64,000 nt of DNA from Microbispora rosea subsp. aerata (lineage in GTDB: Bacteria; Actinomycetota; Actinomycetes; Streptosporangiales; Streptosporangiaceae). The stretch covers positions 36,728 through 100,727 of the forward strand of contig NZ_BMPY01000029.1 in assembly GCF_014647835.1 (NCBI RefSeq). Reading direction: 5' to 3'. This document shows, piece after piece, positions 8,582 to 16,495 of the stretch. A program made the position numbers and the translations under genes. Position 1 is the first letter of the stretch. The number at the start of each line of letters is the position of its first letter. The notes beneath the pieces were generated by a model. That model did not search any database. It was not told the DNA's origin and was given only the letters and a program-made list of their open reading frames with translations.

Positions 8582-8865
8582 GTACGGCCGGGATGCCGCG
8601 CGGGTCGCCTGCCCGGAGTCGTGGAACAGCCCTGCGTCGTGAAACAGCCCGGCGTCGCGGAGCGGCCAGGAGGCCGGCTCCCGATGAAACCGGCTGTGCC
8701 GGTGACCACTTCATCTCGCCGCGGTATCGGCGGCCCGCCGGGGTGAAAATTTCACGATTTTCACGGAACGACCGGCGGGGACGCGGGCGGCCCTTTGACC
8801 GGCTCCTCCGGCCGACCGATCATCCGGGCAAATCGATGGCGGACTTCGTCACCGGAGGGTGAACC
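8582..8865. other. Duplication scar between the two CBM2 genes
   Basis: This gap of about 280 bp holds no intact gene. From about 8648 to 8715 it matches the 5' end of the epimerase gene (7140-7209) with small deletions, including loss of bases just before the start codon. From 8716 to 8865 it is nearly identical to the epimerase/CBM2 intergenic region 7210-7362, including the GTGAAANTTTCAC dyad at 8743-8755. The duplicated segment therefore included the promoter region and the start of the neighbouring gene. Confidence 0.8.
8743..8755. promoter_or_regulatory. 13-bp palindrome GTGAAAATTTCAC, duplicate operator candidate
   Basis: Counterpart of 7238-7250, again a perfect 6-1-6 dyad and about 110 bp upstream of a CBM2 start. 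Both arms survived the duplication while the central base differs. Confidence 0.45.
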
Positions 8866-10014
8866 GTGCCCAGACTGTCATGGCCCGCCGCGTGGGCCGC
8901 GGCGGGCGCCACCGCCGCCGCGCTGATCGCGGCCAACGTCGCCGCGCCTCCCGTGCTGGCGGGCAGTGCGGCCCACCTGCGCGCCGTCCAGGCGACCACC
9001 ACGGCCCCGCCGCCGGTGTCGCCCACGCCGGGGGCGGACGTGACGCCGCCCACCGCCCCGAGCGACTTCCGGGCGTGCCCGCCGCCCCCGCCGCCGAGCG
9101 GGAGCTTCCAGGGTGTGGTCGGCCTGTGCTGGACGGCGTCCACCGACGACACCGGGGTCGCCGAGTATGAGGTGTTCCTCCTCACCGCCGACGGCTTCGT
9201 CCCGGTGGCCTCCACCACCCGCACGTCGGCCGTCGTCACCGGGCTGGGCGGCGACCGGACCTACACGTTCTACGTCGTCGCCAAGGACGCCGCCGGCAAC
9301 GTGAGCCAGCCCAGCGCGCTGGTCAGCGCCCCGGCGCTCGGCGCGGGACCGACGCCGACCCCCGCCCCGGCCGACACCACGCCGCCGACCAAGCCGACCG
9401 GGCTGCAGGCCAACTGCCTGCCCGACTTCAAGGGGACGTCGTTCTGCTGGACGCCGTCCACCGACGACGTCGAGGTCACCGGCTACGACGTCTACCGGCG
9501 CACCGACACCGGCTGGGTGCGGGTGGGCACCAGGCCCGGGAACTCCCGGCACTTCACCGAGGGCAACCTCGTCACCGGCCAGTCGTACGTCTACTTCGTC
9601 GTGGCCAAGGACGCCGCGGGCAACGTCAGCGAGCCGTCCGACCTGGTGATCGCGACGGCGTCGGGCGGCTACCCGACCTACACGCCGCCCCCGGTGAGCT
9701 GCGAGATCGAATACACCGCGTGGTCGTGGAGCGACGGCTTCTCGGCGACCGTGAAGATCACGAACCTCGGTCAGACGCCGATCAGCGACTGGACGCTGCG
9801 CTTCGTCCTCCCGGACGCCGGGCAGAAGATCACCAACGGCTGGTCGGCCGTCTGGTCCCAGTCCGGAAAGGACGTCACCGCGACGGCCCAGCCGTGGAAC
9901 TCGACGATCCAGGCCGGCAAGTCCCTGCAGATCGGGTTCAACGCCACCCACACCGGCGCCAACCCCGATCCCACCGGCTTCAGGCTCAACGGCGGCACCT
10001 GCATCCGAGCCTGA
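8866..10014 (+). CDS. Secreted FN3-FN3-CBM2 protein, copy 2
   Basis: A 382-residue paralogue of the gene at 7363 with the same order: signal-like N-terminus, two FN3 domains and a C-terminal CBM2. It lacks a short stretch present in the second FN3 domain of copy 1 (before SYVYFVVAKDAAGN). The first ~10 residues and a 26-codon stretch are identical between the copies, while much of the CBM2 has diverged. This is consistent with an older duplication plus local gene conversion, or with uneven selection. The GTG start is preceded by GGAGGG. As in copy 1, no enzyme domain is visible, so it probably acts in adhesion to a polysaccharide. Confidence 0.85.
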   Translation: MPRLSWPAAWAAAGATAAALIAANVAAPPVLAGSAAHLRAVQATTTAPPPVSPTPGADVTPPTAPSDFRACPPPPPPSGSFQGVVGLCWTASTDDTGVAEYEVFLLTADGFVPVASTTRTSAVVTGLGGDRTYTFYVVAKDAAGNVSQPSALVSAPALGAGPTPTPAPADTTPPTKPTGLQANCLPDFKGTSFCWTPSTDDVEVTGYDVYRRTDTGWVRVGTRPGNSRHFTEGNLVTGQSYVYFVVAKDAAGNVSEPSDLVIATASGGYPTYTPPPVSCEIEYTAWSWSDGFSATVKITNLGQTPISDWTLRFVLPDAGQKITNGWSAVWSQSGKDVTATAQPWNSTIQAGKSLQIGFNATHTGANPDPTGFRLNGGTCIRA

Positions 10015-10019
10015 CCACC

Positions 10020-10051
10020 GCCGCCCGTCCGGCCCCGGCCGGACGGGCGGC
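10020..10051 (+). terminator. 15-bp perfect hairpin after CBM2 copy 2
   Basis: GCCGCCCGTCCGGCC pairs with GGCCGGACGGGCGGC across 2 nt (in practice a 4-6 nt loop), starting 6 bp after the stop. It is not the same hairpin as the one after copy 1. Confidence 0.6.
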
Positions 10052-10202
10052 GCCCGTTTCCGGCGGGCGGACGCGGGCAGTCGGGACGTATGCCGCTGCT
10101 CGGCACCACGCCGCTCCTGCCGTTCTGGGGCTACGCCTGGCTGCCGGCCGGGGCGGCCGCGCCCCGCGAGACGGCGGGGGCGAAACGGCAGCGCCCGGCG
10201 GC

Positions 10203-11357
10203 TCACCCCTTGTAGTTGAACACCTGGCGCAGCGTGTGCCGGACCTCCACGAGGTCCTTCTGGTCCGCCATCACCTGGTCGATCGGCTTGTACGCCTCCG
10301 GGTGCTCGTCGACCAGGGCGGCGGCCCGGTCGGCGTTCCAGGTCCGGCCGCGCATCGCCTCCCGCAGCGACGCCGCCGACAGCTCGCGCTTGGCCCGGCT
10401 CCGCGACATCCTGCGCCCCGCGCCGTGGGAGCAGGAGTTGTACGACAGCGGGTTGCCCCGTCCGCGCACGATGTAGGACCGGGTGCCCATCGAGCCCGGG
10501 ATCACGCCCTCGTCTCCGGTCTCCGCCTTGATCGCCCCCTTGCGGGTGATCCACAGCTCCTTGCCGTCGTGGACCTCCAGCTGCGTGAAGTTGTGGTGGC
10601 AGTTGATCGTGCGGACCCGTGCGCCGGCGCCGACGACGCGGAACAGCGCCTCGCTCAGCACCTTGTCCATCCGCGCCCGCGACGCCATCGCGTAGCGCTG
10701 CGCCCACAGCATGTCCTCGATGTACGCGGCGAACTCGGGGGTGCCCTGGGTGAAGTAGGCCAGGTCGTAGTCCTCCAGGCCGATCCCCAGGTTGCGCATG
10801 AGCCGCTTCGCGCCGTTGATGTGCGCGGTGGCGAGCTGGTTGCCGATCCCGCGCGAGCCCGAGTGCAGCACGGTCCAGACCCGGTCGCGCTCGTCGAGAC
10901 AGACCTCCACGAAGTGGTTGCCCGAGCCGAGGGTGCCGAACTGGCAGGCCAGCGTGTTCTCCTGCTTGGTCGTCAGCTCGGTGTGCGGGCGGCCCAGCTC
11001 GGCGAGCGCGCGGTCCACCGCGCGGTCGTCGTGCCCCTTGCCCACGCCCGCCGGGATGCGCCGCTCCACCAGCCGCATCAGCGGGTCCAGCGAGTCGGGC
11101 AGGTCGGCGGCGGTGAGCGTGGTCTCGGTCGCGACCATGCCGCAGCCGATGTCCACGCCGACGGCGGACGGGATGATCGCGCCCTCGGTCGGGATGACGG
11201 AGCCGACCGTGGCGCCGATGCCCACGTGCGCGTCCGGCATGAGCGCGACGTGACCCGGCACGAACGGCAGGCGCGCCGCCCGGGCGGCCTGGTCGATCGT
11301 CGCGTCGTCGATCTCGCTCGCCCAGGACAGCACCTTCGGGGCGATGTGCTTCGGCAT
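10203..11357 (-). CDS. rtcB: RtcB-type RNA ligase
   Basis: A 384-residue RNA-splicing ligase joining 2',3'-cyclic-phosphate or 3'-phosphate ends to 5'-OH ends, using GTP and Mn. Visible motifs: PDAHVGIGATVG, then GVDIGCGM with the metal-binding Asp/Cys; LGSGNHFVEV; HSGSRGIGN; NCHHNF; and SCSHGAGRRMSR with the guanylylated His. The ATG at 11357 is chosen because GGAGGAG lies 8 nt upstream; an in-frame extension to 11399 has no such site. The gene stands alone, facing away from the kinase-like gene at 11477. It may serve in tRNA or rRNA repair. Confidence 0.93.
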   Translation of the reverse strand: MPKHIAPKVLSWASEIDDATIDQAARAARLPFVPGHVALMPDAHVGIGATVGSVIPTEGAIIPSAVGVDIGCGMVATETTLTAADLPDSLDPLMRLVERRIPAGVGKGHDDRAVDRALAELGRPHTELTTKQENTLACQFGTLGSGNHFVEVCLDERDRVWTVLHSGSRGIGNQLATAHINGAKRLMRNLGIGLEDYDLAYFTQGTPEFAAYIEDMLWAQRYAMASRARMDKVLSEALFRVVGAGARVRTINCHHNFTQLEVHDGKELWITRKGAIKAETGDEGVIPGSMGTRSYIVRGRGNPLSYNSCSHGAGRRMSRSRAKRELSAASLREAMRGRTWNADRAAALVDEHPEAYKPIDQVMADQKDLVEVRHTLRQVFNYKG

Positions 11358-11476
11358 GGTGGGAACTCCTCCTTGGTCGAGATCCACTGTGCCGGGCACC
11401 GGGCGGGAATCCCAACCGAATATCGCGGCGGAAAAGTCGTTTGCCGCCCTACCCGCCCGTCGCCCATCATGCCGGG

Positions 11477-12514
11477 ATGAGCGACGACCTCCGGGACCAC
11501 GACGGCCGGGACGAGCAGGAGCGGCGTCCCGGTGACGACGGCCCGCCCCCGCCCGCCGCCGGCGTACGACTGCCGTGGGCCGCCGTACCCGCGGACCTGC
11601 GGCGGGCCGTCGAGCGGCACCTCGGGGACCGCGTGATCGAGGCCGTCACCCAGCCCGGCGGATTCTCCCCGGGCGTGGCGGCCCGCCTGCGGCTCGCCGG
11701 TGGGGGCAGGGCCTTCGTCAAGGCGGTCGGACCCGAGCCGAACCCGATCAGCCCCGGCATCCACCGGGCGGAGGCCCGGGTGGCCGCCGCGCTGCCGGCC
11801 ACGGCGCCCGCGCCCCGGCTGCTCGCCTCCTTCGACGAGGACGGCTGGGTGGTCCTGCTGTTCGAGGACGTCGAGGGCCGCGCGCCGGCCCAGCCCTGGA
11901 CGGCGGCGGAGCTGGACCTCGTGCTCGGCGCGCTGGCCGAGCTGGCCGAGGCGCTCACCCCCGCGCCCGTGGCCGTGCCGCCGGCCGGGGAGCGGTTCGC
12001 GGAGGAGTTCCAGGGCTGGCGGCGCCTGGCGGCCGGCGCGGACGGCCCGGGATCGGGCGGCCTCGGCGGGGACGGGCCCGACGCCGCGTGGGCCCGGCGG
12101 CACCTGGACCGGCTGGCGGAGCTGGAGGCGGCCTGGGACCGGGCGGTGGCGGGCGACACGCTGGCCCACGCCGACCTCCGGGCCGACAACCTGCTGCTCA
12201 CCGCGGACGGGCGCGTCTACGTGGTGGACTGGCCCTGGGCGTGCCTGGCGGCCCCGTGGTTCGATCTGCTCGGGATGCTCCCGAGCGTGGTCATGCAGGG
12301 CGGGCCGCCGCCCGCCGAGGTCTTCGACGGCCACCCGGTCGCGGCGCGGGCCGACCCCGACGCGGTCACCGCGGTCCTGGCCGCCGTGACCGGCTTCTTC
12401 CTGCAGCGGGGCAGCCTCCCGCCGCCGCCGGGCCTGCCCACGCTCCGCGCGTTCCAGCTCGCGCAGGGCCGGGCGGCGCTGGCCTGGCTGCGGCAACGGA
12501 CCGGCTGGCGATGA
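11477..12514 (+). CDS. Aminoglycoside phosphotransferase-family kinase-like protein
   Basis: A 345-residue protein with the APH/choline-kinase fold. The N-lobe nucleotide region includes the lysine of AFVKAVG. The catalytic loop reads HADLRADNLLL, with Asp and Asn in place, and the metal-binding aspartate sits in VVDWPWA. Substrate specificity is not evident: the family covers drug, sugar and homoserine kinases, so this should not be read as resistance. I start at the ATG at 11477; an in-frame ATG at 11441 is possible. The first ~30 residues are polar and disordered-looking. Confidence 0.8.
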   Translation: MSDDLRDHDGRDEQERRPGDDGPPPPAAGVRLPWAAVPADLRRAVERHLGDRVIEAVTQPGGFSPGVAARLRLAGGGRAFVKAVGPEPNPISPGIHRAEARVAAALPATAPAPRLLASFDEDGWVVLLFEDVEGRAPAQPWTAAELDLVLGALAELAEALTPAPVAVPPAGERFAEEFQGWRRLAAGADGPGSGGLGGDGPDAAWARRHLDRLAELEAAWDRAVAGDTLAHADLRADNLLLTADGRVYVVDWPWACLAAPWFDLLGMLPSVVMQGGPPPAEVFDGHPVAARADPDAVTAVLAAVTGFFLQRGSLPPPPGLPTLRAFQLAQGRAALAWLRQRTGWR

Positions 12515-12700
12515 CGCCCGAGGAGATGCTGTCATCCGAGCGGCAAGCGGGATCTCCGTACGCGTGACCCTGGATCGGGGACCGGCGGGCACGCGTGGAA
12601 CCCTGGGCGAGGGCGACGGCGGACGCCGTGACCGGTGGGACCGCTCACCGGAGCCCGGCCCCGCCCCGCCGGGTTCGCGCGTGCGAGAGGAGTAGCGAGA

Positions 12701-13135
12701 ATGAACTCCGCCTCGGCCGCCGTGGGAGGTGCGGCCACCTTCGTCTGGCTCGGGATGGTGCTGGCGATCTCCTTCCTGGAGGCGCCGCTGAAATTCCGCG
12801 CGCCGGGGGTGACGATCCCGATCGGGCTCGGCATCGGCCGGCTCGTCTTCCGCGCGCTCAACGCCGCCGAGGTCGTGCTGGCGCTCGTCGTGATCGTGGC
12901 GGTCGCCACCGGATCGCCCGGCACCGCCGTGATCGTGCTCACGGCGGTCGCCGCGCTCGCCCTGCTGATCCAGCTCGTCGCCGTGCGCCCGCCGCTCAAC
13001 CGCAGGTCGGACCGCGTCCTGTCCGGCGAGGACCCGGCGCTGCGCAGGTCGACGGCGCACCTCTACTACGTGGCGCTGGAGGTCGTGAAGGTCCTGTCGC
13101 TGCTCGCCCTGGGCTGCCTCCTCCAGGCCGCCTAG
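12701..13135 (+). CDS. Small four-span membrane protein
   Basis: A 144-residue protein with four hydrophobic segments, at about residues 9-30, 48-72, 75-92 and 122-142. The motif EAPLKFRAPGV follows the first span, and RPPLNRRSDRVL lies in the cytosolic loop. I do not recognise a biochemical function; similar small proteins are annotated as hypothetical membrane proteins in actinomycetes. The ATG is preceded by GAGAGGAG. It converges with the cupin gene, with only 4 bp between stops. Confidence 0.7.
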   Translation: MNSASAAVGGAATFVWLGMVLAISFLEAPLKFRAPGVTIPIGLGIGRLVFRALNAAEVVLALVVIVAVATGSPGTAVIVLTAVAALALLIQLVAVRPPLNRRSDRVLSGEDPALRRSTAHLYYVALEVVKVLSLLALGCLLQAA

Positions 13136-13139
13136 CGGC

Positions 13140-13472
13140 TCAGGGGCGTATCACGACGGTGAGCAGGACCGCGCTGTCCTCCACGGCGTCGAGCGCGTGC
13201 CGTGCGTCCGGGATGGCCAGCAGATCGCCCGAGCGCCCCTCCCAGGAGGCGTCGCCGCTGCTCAGCCGTACGTGACCACGCAGCACCAGCAGGGTCGCCT
13301 CGCCCGGGCTCTCGTGCTCGGCGAGGCCGGACCCGGCGGTGAGAGCGAGCAGCGTCTGGCGCAGCGCGCGGTCGTGGCCGCCGTGCACGGTGTCCGCCGC
13401 GCGCCCGCTGGACGCCGCCGCGGCCCGCTCCAGTAGCCGCGCGGCACGCACGTCGAGAGAGATCGGCTCCAT
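13140..13472 (-). CDS. Cupin-domain protein
   Basis: A 110-residue single-domain cupin. The conserved core runs through LAEHESPGEATLLVLRGHVRL and GDLLAIPDARHALDAVEDSAVLLTVV. One His is placed as a metal ligand in the first motif (EHES) and one in the second (ARHAL). This looks like the small cupin-2 type that often acts as a sensor or stress-related protein; no substrate can be named. GGGGGA precedes the ATG. The gene diverges from the yjdF leader region. Confidence 0.7.
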   Translation of the reverse strand: MEPISLDVRAARLLERAAAASSGRAADTVHGGHDRALRQTLLALTAGSGLAEHESPGEATLLVLRGHVRLSSGDASWEGRSGDLLAIPDARHALDAVEDSAVLLTVVIRP

Positions 13473-13554
13473 GTCCCCCAGTCTGCCCGCGCTCGGCCCG
13501 CCGTTGCGGGAACGGCGATGGCCGTGCCGCGGACGCGGAGGTTAAGCTGTGCCT

Positions 13555-13726
13555 CGCACACGAAAACGCGGTCCCGGTTGGTAGCCCGGGCACCCGTCGT
13601 CACCGGCCTCGGACCGGTGCCGGCGGTCTCGTATCCGCCTCTCGTGTCCCCCTCGGGGAACCTCGGAGGATGTCCGGTGTGCCGGAAAGCGGCTTCGGCA
13701 AGCCGCCCGTCGGCATACCCGTGGAG
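13555..13726 (+). ncRNA. Highly structured yjdF 5' leader, riboswitch candidate
   Basis: About 170 nt ahead of yjdF form several hairpins. CCCGG pairs with CCGGG near 13573-13590. CACCGG (13601-13606) pairs with CCGGTG (13614-13619). A compound stem pairs 13677-13684 with 13711-13718 (8 bp, one G-U) and encloses a perfect 7-bp hairpin, 13689-13695 with 13700-13706. The compound stem ends 4 nt before the GGAGG ribosome site of yjdF, so folding could control translation. yjdF genes in Firmicutes are controlled by the yjdF riboswitch; I cannot match this leader to that consensus by eye. Confidence 0.45.
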
Positions 13727-13731
13727 GCATC

Positions 13732-14154
13732 GTGGTTTCCCTGTCCGTCTACTTCGAGAACCCGTTCTGGGTGGGCGTACTGGAGATCGTCGAGGACGGC
13801 GAGCTTCGCGCGACCCGGTTCGTCCTCGGCTCCGAGCCCACCGATCCCGAGCTGTACGCGTTCCTCATGCGGCACGGTGTCGCCCTGCTCGAACGCGCCG
13901 AGGCGGCCCCCGCCGTACCCGTGGACAGGCGTGAGGAGCGGCGGGTCAATCCCAAGCGGGCCGCGAAGCTGGCCGCCCGGGCGGCGGCCCGGGTCACCCG
14001 GCGCGGCACGGCCGCCCAGGAGGCGCTGCGGCTCGAGATGGAGAAGGCCAAGGGCGAGGCGCGCGTGAACCGGCGCGAGCGCGAGCGCGCGCTGGCCGAG
14101 CACCGCCGCGAGGTGGCCCGCCGCAAGCGGATCGAGCGCCGTCGCGACCGCTGA
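13732..14154 (+). CDS. yjdF: YjdF family protein (DUF2992)
   Basis: A 140-residue protein. The N-terminal half shows the family signature: VYFENPFWVGVLEIVEDGELRA, then GSEPTDPELYAFL. The C-terminal half is a long, strongly basic helix rich in Arg, Lys and Glu (RVNRRERERALAEHRREVARRKR). The molecular function is not established; in Firmicutes the gene is under an azaaromatic-responsive riboswitch. The GTG start at 13732 has GGAGG 6 nt upstream. A perfect hairpin at 14176-14208 probably ends the transcript, so the gene is monocistronic. Confidence 0.85.
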   Translation: MVSLSVYFENPFWVGVLEIVEDGELRATRFVLGSEPTDPELYAFLMRHGVALLERAEAAPAVPVDRREERRVNPKRAAKLAARAAARVTRRGTAAQEALRLEMEKAKGEARVNRRERERALAEHRREVARRKRIERRRDR

Positions 14155-14175
14155 CCACGCGCGGCGCGCCGTGGG

Positions 14176-14208
14176 CCCGCTCCGGAGAAGGATCCGTCCC
14201 GGAGCGGG
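14176..14208 (+). terminator. 10-bp hairpin after yjdF
   Basis: CCCGCTCCGG pairs with CCGGAGCGGG around a 13-nt loop, 22 bp past the yjdF stop and before moaA. Confidence 0.6.
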
Positions 14209-14290
14209 AATCACGGCGGGGGCACGGGGGTTGCCGCCTGATGACGGCGAGGGCCTAGGCTTGAGGCTCTCTAGGCGTGGAGGTCCTTTC

Positions 14291-15280
14291 GTGCTGGTTG
14301 ACTCGTTCGGCCGGGTCGCGACCGATCTGAGGGTGTCGCTGACCGACCGGTGCAACCTGCGGTGCGCGTACTGCATGCCGCCCGAGGGCCTCGACTGGCT
14401 GCCCAAGCCCGAGCTGCTCACCGCCGGGGAGATCATCCGCCTGGTGACGATCGGCGTGGAGCGGCTCGGCATCCGGGAGGTCCGCTACACCGGCGGCGAG
14501 CCGCTGCTGCGGCGTGAGCTCGTCGAGATCGTGGCGGCGACCGCCGCGCTGCGCCCGCGTCCCCAGGTGTCGCTGACGACCAACGGGATCGGCCTGGCCC
14601 GCCTCGCGGAGCCGCTCGCGCGGGCCGGCCTCGACCGCGTCAACGTCTCGCTGGACACCCTCGACCGCGACGTGTTCGTCCGGCTCGCGCACCGCGACCG
14701 GCTGCGCGACGTGCTGGAGGGGCTCGACGCGGCGTCCGCGGCGGGGCTCGTCCCGGTCAAGGTCAACGCGGTGCTGATGCGCGGCGTCAACGAGCACGAG
14801 GCGGTGCCGCTGCTGCGCTACTGCCTCGACCGGGGGTACGAGCTGCGCTTCATCGAGCAGATGCCGCTCGACGCCCAGCACGGCTGGCGCCGGGATGAGA
14901 TGATCACGGCCGACGAGATCCTCGGGCTGCTGAAAGACTCCTTCGACCTCGCCGAGGACGACCCCCGAGAGCGGGGCAGCGCGCCGGCCGAGATGTTCCT
15001 GGTGAACGGCGGCCCGCACCGGGTGGGCGTGATCGGCTCGGTCACCCGGCCGTTCTGCGGCGCCTGCGACCGGGTCAGGATCACCGCCGACGGCCAGGTC
15101 CGCAACTGCCTGTTCGCCACCGAGGAGTCCGACCTGCGTACGGCGCTGCGTTCGGGGGCCGCGGACGAGGAGCTGGCGCGACGGTGGGTCGCGGCGGTGC
15201 GGGGCAAGAAGGCCGGGCACGGCATCGACGACCCCGCGTTCCTCCAGCCGGCCCGCCCGATGTCGGCCATCGGCGGCTGA
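14291..15280 (+). CDS. moaA: GTP 3',8-cyclase MoaA
   Basis: A 329-residue radical-SAM enzyme making the first committed intermediate of molybdenum cofactor from GTP. C21-x3-C25-x2-C28 (CNLRCAYC) binds the SAM-cleaving [4Fe-4S] cluster. The second cluster is held by the C-terminal FCGACDR motif and the Cys of RNCLF. YTGGEPLLR is the usual GGEP motif. The terminal GG pair (AIGG) required for activity is present. The GTG start at 14291 has GGAGG 8 nt upstream. The mobA-like gene follows 27 bp later, so the two are likely one transcript serving the molybdenum nitrate reductase at 41490. Confidence 0.93.
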   Translation: MLVDSFGRVATDLRVSLTDRCNLRCAYCMPPEGLDWLPKPELLTAGEIIRLVTIGVERLGIREVRYTGGEPLLRRELVEIVAATAALRPRPQVSLTTNGIGLARLAEPLARAGLDRVNVSLDTLDRDVFVRLAHRDRLRDVLEGLDAASAAGLVPVKVNAVLMRGVNEHEAVPLLRYCLDRGYELRFIEQMPLDAQHGWRRDEMITADEILGLLKDSFDLAEDDPRERGSAPAEMFLVNGGPHRVGVIGSVTRPFCGACDRVRITADGQVRNCLFATEESDLRTALRSGAADEELARRWVAAVRGKKAGHGIDDPAFLQPARPMSAIGG

Positions 15281-15307
15281 CGGTCGTCGGAGAGCTGGAA
15301 GAGCCCC

Positions 15308-16183
15308 ATGCGTTCCGTTTCCGGCGCGGATGACGCGGCCGGCGCCCCGCCGTACGACGCGGTGATCCTGGCGGGGGGACGGGCCGAGCGGCTGGGCGGC
15401 GCGGACAAGCCGGGCGCGGTCGTCGGCGGGCTGCCCCTCGTCGGGCGGGTGGCGGCGGCGGTCCGCGACGCCCGCGCCGTCGTCGTGGTGGGCCCGCCCA
15501 GGGACATGCCGGGCGTGGTGTTCACCCGTGAGGACCCGCCCGGCGGCGGCCCGGTTCCGGCGCTGCGCGCCGGGCTCGCCGAGGTGACCTCCCCGCTGGT
15601 CGTCCTGCTCGCCGCCGACCTGCCGTTCGTCGCCCCCTCCCATGTGCGGGCGCTCCTGGCGGCCGTGCCGCGGGACGGCGCGGGGGCGGTGATGGTGGAC
15701 GACGACGGCCGTGAGCAGTGGCTCACCGGCGCGTGGCGGACGGCGGAGCTGCGGGCCGCGCTCGGCGACTACCGGGGGCGGTCGCTGCGCGGGCTGCTCG
15801 GCCCGCTGGGGCCGGTGCCCGTGCGCCCGCCGGTGGCGCCGGGCGAGACCCCGCCGTGGTTCGATTGCGACACGGTGGATGACCTGCGTGTGGCCCGCCA
15901 ACGGGCGGCGCGAGTGAAAGGAGTGCACGTGAACGTGCTCGAGGAGTGGACGGCTCTGGTCTGCCGCGAACTGGGCGTGGACCCCGCCCGGGTGGACAGG
16001 ACCGCCGTGCTCGATCTGACCAGGGATGTGGCGCACGGCGTGGCGCGGCCTGCCGCTCCGTTGACCGCCTACCTGGTGGGGCTGGCGCAGGGGGCCGGCA
16101 CCGCGCCGCCGGACGCGGTGGAGCGGGTGTCCCGGCTGGCGAAGGACTGGGCGCGGGCCGCGGAGTCGTCCGGCGAGTCCTGA
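15308..16183 (+). CDS. MobA-like nucleotidyltransferase fused to a DUF6457 domain
   Basis: A 291-residue fusion. Residues ~15-205 are a MobA-type nucleotidyltransferase with LAGGRAERLGGADKPG, the dinucleotide-binding signature, and AADLPFV as the Mg-binding Asp region. In the family it attaches GMP to molybdopterin. Residues ~212-288 form a small helical domain (LEEWTALVCRELGVD to LAKDWARAAE), matching DUF6457. That domain is often encoded beside Moco genes in actinobacteria; its role is unknown. It probably shares the moaA transcript. Confidence 0.82.
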   Translation: MRSVSGADDAAGAPPYDAVILAGGRAERLGGADKPGAVVGGLPLVGRVAAAVRDARAVVVVGPPRDMPGVVFTREDPPGGGPVPALRAGLAEVTSPLVVLLAADLPFVAPSHVRALLAAVPRDGAGAVMVDDDGREQWLTGAWRTAELRAALGDYRGRSLRGLLGPLGPVPVRPPVAPGETPPWFDCDTVDDLRVARQRAARVKGVHVNVLEEWTALVCRELGVDPARVDRTAVLDLTRDVAHGVARPAAPLTAYLVGLAQGAGTAPPDAVERVSRLAKDWARAAESSGES

Positions 16184-16337
16184 CGCGGGGTTCCGCGTCT
16201 GTGTTTCGCTGCCGCGGCCCCGGCGCGCCGCATAGAGGGGAAGGGCGGGCGCCGGGGGCCGCTTCGGCGGAAGGGCCGTTCCCCGGGAGGGGGACGACCG
16301 CGACGGCCGGTCTATGAAACTCTGCGAAATTATCGAA

Positions 16338-16450
16338 AAAGGGCGACGCCGGGTGGTTACGGGGGCAAACCACCCGGCGTCGCTTCATCGGCGTTCCGAC
16401 GGGGGCCCGGAACGCCGGCACCAGCGCTCCGACGGGGGACCAGAGCGCTT
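16338..16450 (-). ncRNA. Candidate small RNA with three C-rich hairpin loops
   Basis: Read on the minus strand, three consecutive hairpins occur. Arms AGCGCTC/GAGCGCT enclose a 13-nt loop (16449-16423). GGCGTTCC/GGAACGCC enclose an 11-nt loop (16416-16390). A perfect 16-bp stem (16383-16368 with 16358-16343) encloses a 9-nt loop and is followed by CCTTTTT, an intrinsic terminator. All three loops contain CCCCCGT. A TTGACG box at 16488-16483 and TACAGT at 16462-16457 (20-nt spacing, longer than ideal) would start transcription at the first hairpin. The design resembles the actinobacterial 6C RNA, but here with 5 Cs per loop. Confidence 0.65.
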
Positions 16451-16456
16451 GGCTAA

Positions 16457-16488
16457 ACTGTACACCTCCTGCCCTTGGGTTGCGTCAA
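16457..16488 (-). promoter_or_regulatory. Promoter candidate for the C-rich small RNA
   Basis: TTGACG (16488-16483) and TACAGT (16462-16457) are 20 nt apart. The -35 box starts 8 nt beyond the DUF3099 stop codon, so the RNA has its own promoter or extends the DUF3099 transcript. Confidence 0.45.
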
Positions 16489-16495
16489 GAGTTTG

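Noticed and set aside
10090-10215. Possible 41-codon plus-strand gene overlapping the rtcB end
   Set aside because: No ribosome binding site, no recognisable feature, and it overlaps the end of a conserved gene.
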